Source: Desulfovibrio porci (GTDB lineage: Bacteria > Desulfobacterota > Desulfovibrionia > Desulfovibrionales > Desulfovibrionaceae). Taken from it: DNA of 64,000 nucleotides. The notes beneath the pieces were generated by a model, which searched no databases, had not been told where the DNA came from, and saw only the letters and a list, made by a program, of their open reading frames with translations. The stretch covers positions 95,134 to 159,133 of the forward strand of contig NZ_VUMH01000008.1 in NCBI RefSeq assembly GCF_009696265.1. Direction: 5' to 3'. The first letter of the stretch is position 1, and every line of letters begins with the position of its first letter. Below are positions 59,050 to 64,000 of the stretch, piece after piece. Made by a program: the position numbers and the translations under genes.

Positions 59050-61161
59050 TCAGCTCCTGAAATTCTGCTGCGTCAGTCCCGGCCTGACGTTGGATGCAGG
59101 GGCCTGCGGCGTTGACATCCGGGCGTTGCCCGCGCCGGAGCCGGGATTGTTCCATTGCCGCGAAATGTCGCCGCGCAGTTCCCGCGCTCCATGAGCGCCG
59201 GAGGAAACCGCATTGGTGGAACCGACAAAGACGTTTTTCACACCTGCCTGGTCTTCCTTCTCGCCAAGGGCGTGGAACTGCTGGCCTATCCAGTTGGTGA
59301 CGTGTTCGGGCAGATAGTGAATAAGGGAAAAGAATTTGTTGGCCGTCATGATGACCACGATGCCGAGGATGACGAGCATGGAGAACGTGCCGGTGATGCC
59401 GATGATTTTTGTCTGCATGGTTCCGCCGACAAATATCTCGAAACCCGCGCCGAGCAGTCTTCCCACCACGTTCATGAGGATGACGGCGGCAAAGAAGCCG
59501 CAAACCATGAGCGGCGGACGGATGATGATGCCGAGCAGGAGGAAATAGCCCCGTTTGCCGTGCTGTCCCGCAGCGCCGTCCCCTTCGGGCAGGGCATGGG
59601 CACAGAGCCAGAGCGGGGCCGCGACCAGAGCTTCCACCACCAGAATAATCCAGCCGACGAGAGCTGAAATCCAGCGGATGAACGGAATGGCGGGCAGATA
59701 ATAAGCCAGAGCCAGGCCATAGAGCAGGAGCGGCAGAAAGACCGTGAACAAGGCAAAGGAAATATATTTGTCCAGATTGGGAACGGCCTTGCCCACAAAC
59801 GGCAGCGCCTTGCCCATTGAGTGCGCCACATCCACGACGCCGAGCGCCGAGGCCAGACCCCAGGCCGAGCCGATGAGGTAGTCCCCCACATCGGATACGG
59901 CCATAATGGGATCGCTGGAGGACAATTTTTCAATGGCTATGGGCAGGATATTTCCGGCCACAAGTTGATTCAGCGTGGCCCGCAGCCAGTTGCAGATTTC
60001 GTCGAAAGCCCGGCCTTCGTCCGTGACGGACGGCGTGGCCGTGGTGTCGGAAATGCCCCTCCGGCTGGCGTAGGCGGTCTTGATGTAGTTGTCCACGCGC
60101 TCCTTTGCCGCTTCATAGTCGCGCAGGCCGTGCATCAGCGCCTGAAGCTCCGACACGGTGTACTCATGCGGACTGTAGGTGATGCCGGAGTACATGGCTT
60201 CCCGGACTTCCTGATTGATCCAGGCGATTGACCAGTAGGAAGACCCGGCGATGAACCAGCCGTATTGCGCGGCGTTTTCCCTGAACTCGTTGAGCTTGCC
60301 TTGAAGCTGTCCCTGTTGCGCGTAGCTTTGCAGACCGGAAAGGATGGTCGTGTTGACCTGATTGGCCGCATCGTACAGGGCGCGAGGCTCGATGGATGCA
60401 GCCGGAGTATCGGGATCGGCAAGCTGTTGCGCCAGAGGCGAGAGCGCGGAAATGGCCGTGCCCACGGCATTGACCTTGCCCCGGCACAGGGCGTCACTTT
60501 CGTCCACGCAGGAAACCGTGATGCTTCCCGCGTTGCCGTTGAAGATGAACCTGTATTCGCCGCCGGAGCGGAACCAGTTGCCGCTGTACTTCCATTCCCC
60601 GCCCGGCGTGATGTTCAGGCCGCGCCGTTCGTTCAGGTAATACTGGAGTGTCAGCGATTCCAGAGCGCCGTTGGTGATGGACGCATACTGAGTGACGTTC
60701 TGATCCGGAGCCTGGGGAGAAAGCTGCCCACCATGCTCCACAAAATAGTCCGTACCCAGCTCCCAGACGTAGTTGCCGAGGTTGATGGAAAAGCCGATGC
60801 AGGCCAGAATCGCCACCTGAAAGAGCGACAGTCCCTTGAAAATGGGAGCCAATGCCCCCATTGCGCCCACAAAACGCAGCGGCATCCACAGCGAGCTGAA
60901 ACGCTTTCCGAAAGGAGTGCCTTCGTGGGCCGTCCCGGCCACGGCAACGGCCAGCACCCAGATGAACAGGGCCGACACCACAGCCAGCGCAATCAGGTTG
61001 AAGGCGCTGAACATTTCAAGCATCAATTCCGATGCCTGCGAACCGCCGAGGCCCGTGCCCCAGGTATCCCATCCCTGACCGAGAAAGGTATCAAGGATAT
61101 GTTTACTGGCATCGGTCGGGAGCAGGACTTCCGAAGTCGCGGGAAGGTCAGATGAGGCCAT
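59050..61161 (-). CDS. dotA: DotA/TraY-like polytopic transfer protein
   Basis: 703 residues. The first membrane helix is at about 52-75 (NLIALAVVSALFIWVLAVAV), followed by GTPFGKRFSSLWMPLRFVGA and a second helix (FQVAILACIGFSINLGNYVW). A periplasmic domain of about 300 residues comes next, then a dense group of helices from about 455 to 612 (FALFTVFLPLLLYGLALAYY; LVGWIILVVEALVAAPLWL; FFAAVILMNVVGRLLGAGF; FSMLVILGIVVIMTAN). The tail is Gly/Pro/Gln-rich. This is the layout of IncI TraY and Legionella DotA, an inner-membrane protein needed for transfer. Confidence 0.9.
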   Translation of the reverse strand: MASSDLPATSEVLLPTDASKHILDTFLGQGWDTWGTGLGGSQASELMLEMFSAFNLIALAVVSALFIWVLAVAVAGTAHEGTPFGKRFSSLWMPLRFVGAMGALAPIFKGLSLFQVAILACIGFSINLGNYVWELGTDYFVEHGGQLSPQAPDQNVTQYASITNGALESLTLQYYLNERRGLNITPGGEWKYSGNWFRSGGEYRFIFNGNAGSITVSCVDESDALCRGKVNAVGTAISALSPLAQQLADPDTPAASIEPRALYDAANQVNTTILSGLQSYAQQGQLQGKLNEFRENAAQYGWFIAGSSYWSIAWINQEVREAMYSGITYSPHEYTVSELQALMHGLRDYEAAKERVDNYIKTAYASRRGISDTTATPSVTDEGRAFDEICNWLRATLNQLVAGNILPIAIEKLSSSDPIMAVSDVGDYLIGSAWGLASALGVVDVAHSMGKALPFVGKAVPNLDKYISFALFTVFLPLLLYGLALAYYLPAIPFIRWISALVGWIILVVEALVAAPLWLCAHALPEGDGAAGQHGKRGYFLLLGIIIRPPLMVCGFFAAVILMNVVGRLLGAGFEIFVGGTMQTKIIGITGTFSMLVILGIVVIMTANKFFSLIHYLPEHVTNWIGQQFHALGEKEDQAGVKNVFVGSTNAVSSGAHGARELRGDISRQWNNPGSGAGNARMSTPQAPASNVRPGLTQQNFRS

Positions 61162-61193
61162 GACTGCCCTCTATGCCGGTGTTGGAAATGAGG

Positions 61194-61221
61194 TTGACTT
61201 TGTGCTCATGTGAGCTACAAT
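61194..61221 (+). promoter_or_regulatory. promoter with internal operator for dinJ-yafQ
   Basis: TTGACT (61194-61199) and TACAAT (61216-61221) are separated by 16 bases, a good sigma-70 promoter. The spacer ends with the palindrome GCTCA-TG-TGAGC (61204-61215), directly touching the -10 box. RelB/DinJ antitoxins repress their own operons from such sites. The antitoxin start is 23 bases downstream. Confidence 0.78.
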
Positions 61222-61243
61222 ATTGAAAACAAGGAGAAGACCT

Positions 61244-61504
61244 ATGCCTGCCAATGACTATGTTCGTGCCAGAATTGACCCGGTCATCAAGAATGAAGCG
61301 GCAGCCGTGCTTGCGAAAATGGGGCTGACGGTATCCGACCTCTGCCGCATGGCACTGACCAGGGTGGCCCATGAAAAGCGCCTGCCTTTCAGTGCTGAAA
61401 TTCCCAATGCCCTGACCCGTGAAACCATAGAGAAGGCGGAACGGGGAGAGGAAATATTTCACGCCAAGGATGCGGAAGACCTTTTCAGACAGTTGGGGAT
61501 ATAA
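61244..61504 (+). CDS. dinJ: RelB/DinJ-family antitoxin
   Basis: 86 residues from ATG 61244 (AAGGAG, 7 bases before). Ribbon-helix-helix start: DYVRARIDPVIKNEAAAVLA, then MGLTVSDLCRMALTRVAHEK, LPFSAEIPNALTRETIEKAE. The C-terminus (FHAKDAEDLFRQLGI) is the toxin-binding tail of this family. It both neutralises YafQ and represses the pair. The gene runs against the transfer operon, between dotA and the TraW-like gene. Confidence 0.92.
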   Translation: MPANDYVRARIDPVIKNEAAAVLAKMGLTVSDLCRMALTRVAHEKRLPFSAEIPNALTRETIEKAERGEEIFHAKDAEDLFRQLGI

Positions 61505-61777
61505 GTGCGTAATTCCACTTTTACCGCTCAATTTCGCCGTGATTTGAGAAAGGTGGAACATCGCGGCTACGATATGCAAAAGCTGAAAACAATAATCATG
61601 CTTTTGCTTAACGAGGAACAACTGCCCAAGCATTGTCGTGACCATGCCCTCAAAGGAGAGTGGAAACCTTACCGGGAGTTGCATATAGAACCGGATTGGC
61701 TTCTTGTGTATAAAGTAAGCGGGAACGAGTGCGTTTTTTATCGTACCGGCACCCACGCCGACCTTTTTTCGTTGTAG
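61505..61777 (+). CDS. yafQ: YafQ-family mRNA interferase toxin
   Basis: 90 residues starting with GTG directly after the dinJ stop. YafQ landmarks: FTAQFRRDLRKVEHRGYD, PKHCRDHALKGEWKPYRELH (catalytic His region), IEPDWLLVYK and YRTGTHADLFSL (terminal His/Phe). The toxin cuts mRNA on the ribosome. In an ICE it acts as an addiction module that penalises loss. Confidence 0.93.
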   Translation: MRNSTFTAQFRRDLRKVEHRGYDMQKLKTIIMLLLNEEQLPKHCRDHALKGEWKPYRELHIEPDWLLVYKVSGNECVFYRTGTHADLFSL

Positions 61778-61797
61778 TTGTCGCATTACCATCCCCC

Positions 61798-62898
61798 CTA
61801 CTGCTGTGCGCCGACCATACGGGTGTAGAGGTCATCCATTTCCTTGCCCGTCGTGCCTTCCATACGTGTGAGGTAGTCCAGCGAGGCAATGACGGTCAGC
61901 CTGTCCAGCAAGTCCGTATTCTTGCGCGTCAGTTCCATCTGGAACGCCTGCATGATGACCAGCTCCCGCAAAAGCCCCGCATCCGTTGCTGTGGCTATTT
62001 GCGCGAACCAGTTGGGATTGCCGACGCGCATCTGCGAGAGGAGCCTGTACAGCCCGGCTTCGGAGATCTTGCCGTCCACAATGCCGGGCGGCGTGCCGCT
62101 CCCACCCGCTTCCGACCACTGGTTTTCCGCCCAGGCCGTGACATCCTCCGGCAGCGTGGGCGCGTGATAGACCACATGATTGTTCAGGGATTCCATGACG
62201 GCGGTTATCCGTTCCTCATAGATTTTCCGCGCCGCCGCATAGGTCTGTCCGGCGGGAGTGTTCTTCTGTTCCTCCGTCACCACCGGCAGCGGACGAGGAT
62301 TGCCGAGCGTCTTGACGGCTTCATGGGCCTGCGCTACCTGGTCTTCCGTGAGCGTGCCGCCCAGCGGAAAGAGCGCGTCCAGACTTTCCTGTTGGGAAGG
62401 TTGGTCTTCCGCCAGCACACGCCGGAGAAATTCCACCGGCTTTTTGCCCGGCGTATGGGCGTGTTCAAGCTGCTTTTCGCGCATGGCGGCGTGGATTTCC
62501 CGTCCGGCCTGAGCGCCGAGCTGGATGCCCGCGCCCAGGGAACTGCTTCCGCACAGCCCGGCGGGTTGCGCGGCTTTGCCGTACATATCCTCTGTTTTCA
62601 TGGCCTCACCCGCCACGGCCTGTCCCTTGAGCGTGGCGGCATTGCTTTCCTTGAGCGCGACCAGCGCCCGCACGATGGTGGCGGATTCCGTCTTGATGGT
62701 GCCGATGATGTTCTGCGCCGCCAGCAGGATTTCCGAACGGATGGCCTGCGCTTCCGCAGCGGTATAGGCGTTTACCGCCTGAATGGTTTCGGATTTCGCC
62801 GCCGTGACGATGGCTCTGACAGAGCCGCATCCGCAGCCACCGGCCCAGACCTGAGCCGGAAAAGCCGTTATCAGCAAAGCCAAAAGAACTTTTTTCAT
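61798..62898 (-). CDS. exported TraW-like conjugal transfer protein
   Basis: 366 residues from ATG 62898 with a signal peptide (MKKVLLALLITAFPAQVWAG) and then a Cys-Gly cluster (GGCGCGSV). The body is helical: YTAAEAQAIRSEILLAAQNI, AREIHAAM-type helices, VEFLRRVLAEDQPSQQESLD, LREL-type helices near the end. The position directly after DotO and before DotA matches TraW in the IncI order TraU-TraV-TraW-TraX-TraY. It overlaps the DotO stop by 4 bases. Confidence 0.75.
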   Translation of the reverse strand: MKKVLLALLITAFPAQVWAGGCGCGSVRAIVTAAKSETIQAVNAYTAAEAQAIRSEILLAAQNIIGTIKTESATIVRALVALKESNAATLKGQAVAGEAMKTEDMYGKAAQPAGLCGSSSLGAGIQLGAQAGREIHAAMREKQLEHAHTPGKKPVEFLRRVLAEDQPSQQESLDALFPLGGTLTEDQVAQAHEAVKTLGNPRPLPVVTEEQKNTPAGQTYAAARKIYEERITAVMESLNNHVVYHAPTLPEDVTAWAENQWSEAGGSGTPPGIVDGKISEAGLYRLLSQMRVGNPNWFAQIATATDAGLLRELVIMQAFQMELTRKNTDLLDRLTVIASLDYLTRMEGTTGKEMDDLYTRMVGAQQ

Positions 62899-63491
62899 AG
62901 TTCCCTCGCTATTTCGTTGGCAATTTCCTGGATGACGTTGACGACTTCCCCATCGGCGTCGCTCTGGTCTTCGACCTTGCGCCTGCGGCGTTCGACTTCG
63001 GCCTTGGCTGAACCGCCGGGAAAACGAGCGGCCAGCCGCCGCAGGGTTTCGGACGGCCCCAGGCGCTGATAGAGATTGTTGCGGATAGCCACGTCTTCCG
63101 TGGTGGTGGAAAAGGCCCAAAGTGATTGCGGGCCTATGGTCAGACTGAGGACAAGCTGGGACATGCCCGAACCTGTTCTGAACAGGGCAATGAGATTGGA
63201 ACCGGCCTTGCCGGGCTTGCCCAGCCGCGAGAGCGCATGACGGCAGGCCCCGTTCAGGCCGAAGCGTTCCGAGATATTGTCGATACTTTTTTCCGTGCCG
63301 GAGCCGAGGATGACCACGGTTGTGGCAAGTTCGTCCGTGATGATTTTCGGAATGTCGTCAATGGACTGCGTGTACAGCCCGATAGACAGGTTCCACTTGC
63401 GCGATTCCCGCGCCATTGTGGTCATGTCGGCCTGAAGCTGGCCCGCCACCGAGACGTTGTTGGTTACACGGTGAGCCTCGTCGTAGCTCAG
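62895..63491 (-). pseudogene. DotO/IcmB-like transfer ATPase, C-terminal fragment
   Basis: About 199 codons remain. The fragment opens with LSYDEAHRVTNNVSVAGQLQ, the Walker B region, then ADMTTMARESRKWNLSIGLY, TQSIDDIPKIITDELATTVV, ILGSGTEKSIDNISERFGL and LSLTIGPQSLWAFSTTTEDV, as in the C-terminal half of TraU/DotO (VirB4-like) ATPases, which are about 1,000 residues. To the right of 63491 the sequence turns AT-rich and foreign, so the N-terminal 80 percent including Walker A is missing. Loss of this energiser also argues against self-transfer. Confidence 0.82.
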
Positions 63492-63894
63492 TCTTTTTTG
63501 GCAAATATCTACTTGATATAATTTAATAAAAATTTTTTTGAAAAAAATTTACCCTGCCAGTTACCCCAAAAAATTCGGGATAGCTGAGGACGTTTGCGGA
63601 CGGGATTAGACAGAAGGGAGCGGGACTCGGAAAAATTGGGCAACTGGAGTGGGACGAAAAAGCGGGGTAAACGTATTCCATTTTAAGGCATTTTTTGATA
63701 AGCACATCGGAGAAGCACAGCTAATGCTCATAATTTCAAAATGCGGAGACGGGATTTAAATTACCTATTTAACTCTCTTAATTTATACGGCATATTTAGA
63801 AAAATAAATTTTATACCCCTAAAAATTTTAGCTTTGAGTGGACATTTTAGGGTTTGCCCGGACAAGCTCTAGGTGTAGAGTGTCAACACGTTGT
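63492..63894. other. AT-rich element end without genes
   Basis: About 400 bases. The first 75 resemble the left end of the nested element at 31001-31100: an AT-rich stretch containing TAAAAATTTTTT, then TACCC-N7-TACCC. The remainder has no supported frame and is AT-rich from about 63740 to 63840. The last 30 bases (from about 63870) probably contain the terminal repeat of the transposon whose transposase lies to the right. Confidence 0.5.
63550..63566. other. third TACCC-N7-TACCC attachment-like site
   Basis: TACCC at 63550-63554 and 63562-63566 with the same seven-base spacing as at 31079-31095 and 45989's pair. It lies 58 bases from the broken end of the dotO-like gene. The flanking AT-rich DNA matches that left of the first site, so this is probably the end of a second, related element. 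Confidence 0.5.
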
Positions 63895-64000
63895 TCACCC
63901 TCCGCTCAGCCTTGAGGCTGGAGGTTTTCTGCCAAGAGCCGTATGCGGACGCACAAAGTTGTAGCGATGCGTCCAGACCGGCAAGTTCGCTGTTCTTTTC
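63895..64000 (-). CDS. transposase C-terminus (IS481/IS3-like), continues beyond the window
   Basis: The minus strand reads NLPVWTHRYNFVRPHTALGR then KPPASRLSGG and a stop at 63895-63897. The YNFVRPHTALG motif with the final catalytic region is typical of the rve integrase-type transposases of IS481 and IS3 elements. Only 34 codons are in the window. Confidence 0.7.
   Translation of the reverse strand, partial: KRTANLPVWTHRYNFVRPHTALGRKPPASRLSGG

Noticed and set aside
31079..63566. TACCC repeats as CRISPR or phage-type arrays
   Set aside because: Only one pair per location, no spacer array and no cas genes; they fit attachment sites.

Overview
The window looks like part of a Desulfovibrionaceae (Desulfobacterota) chromosome, or a close relative. 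The reasons are the moderately GC-rich coding style, the style of the exported-protein genes, and an IncI/Dot-Icm-type conjugation module of the kind found in integrative elements of that group. Taxonomy is inferred from gene content only. No rRNA, tRNA or CRISPR array was found.

Layout. (1) 1-11.5 kb: ten genes in a row on the minus strand, nearly all for envelope or exported proteins: DUF2207, LemA, two unknown exported proteins, ankyrin-SH3, DUF805, a UshA-like 5'-nucleotidase, a leucine-rich-repeat protein, a small exported protein and TMEM43. (2) 11.8-23 kb: an accessory, decaying region. An IS5-family element precedes an orphan extracellular solute-binding lipoprotein and a membrane-bound LuxR-type sensor/regulator. 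A set of three exported-protein genes follows in two tandem, diverged copies. Copy 1 has lost genes A and B but keeps C. Copy 2 keeps A and B but has lost C. An IS1 element sits between the copies and an IS5 fragment cuts the last gene. (3) 23-31 kb and 46.1-63.5 kb: two parts of one integrative conjugative element (ICE). The left part has a TraK/oriT/TraJ/TraI relaxosome (relaxase fused to a primase), an Rpn nuclease, an RdgC-like protein and the C-terminal piece of a very large helicase/methylase-type protein. The right part encodes a type IVB (IncI TraY/DotA class) transfer apparatus: IcmO, IcmP, lytic transglycosylase, TopB, ArdC-like, IcmT, DotB, DotC, DotD, DotA, TraW-like and DotO. Unusual cargo lies inside this operon: a PAPS-reductase-like enzyme, a C5-methylase-like protein and a DinJ-YafQ toxin-antitoxin pair. 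(4) 31.0-46.1 kb: a separate mobilizable defence element embedded in the ICE. It holds a type ISP restriction-modification gene (with an in-frame amber codon), an AT-rich Gabija system (gajA-gajB), its own mobilization genes (MobC, relaxase, TraK/TraL/TraM-like) with a candidate oriT, two AlpA regulators and a P4-type tyrosine integrase. (5) 63.5-64 kb: another AT-rich element end and the C-terminus of a transposase entering from the right.

How it fits together. The ICE supplies a conjugation machine, and the nested element could use it in trans through its own relaxase and oriT. Both ends of the nested element, and the junction at 63.5 kb, carry the same pattern: TACCC, seven bases, TACCC. 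The two ICE genes flanking the nested element are different genes, each cut in two. A simple insertion would leave two halves of one gene, so ICE DNA must have been lost, perhaps by recombination between two related insertions. With icmO, dotO and the large helicase gene all broken, this ICE copy is probably no longer self-transmissible.
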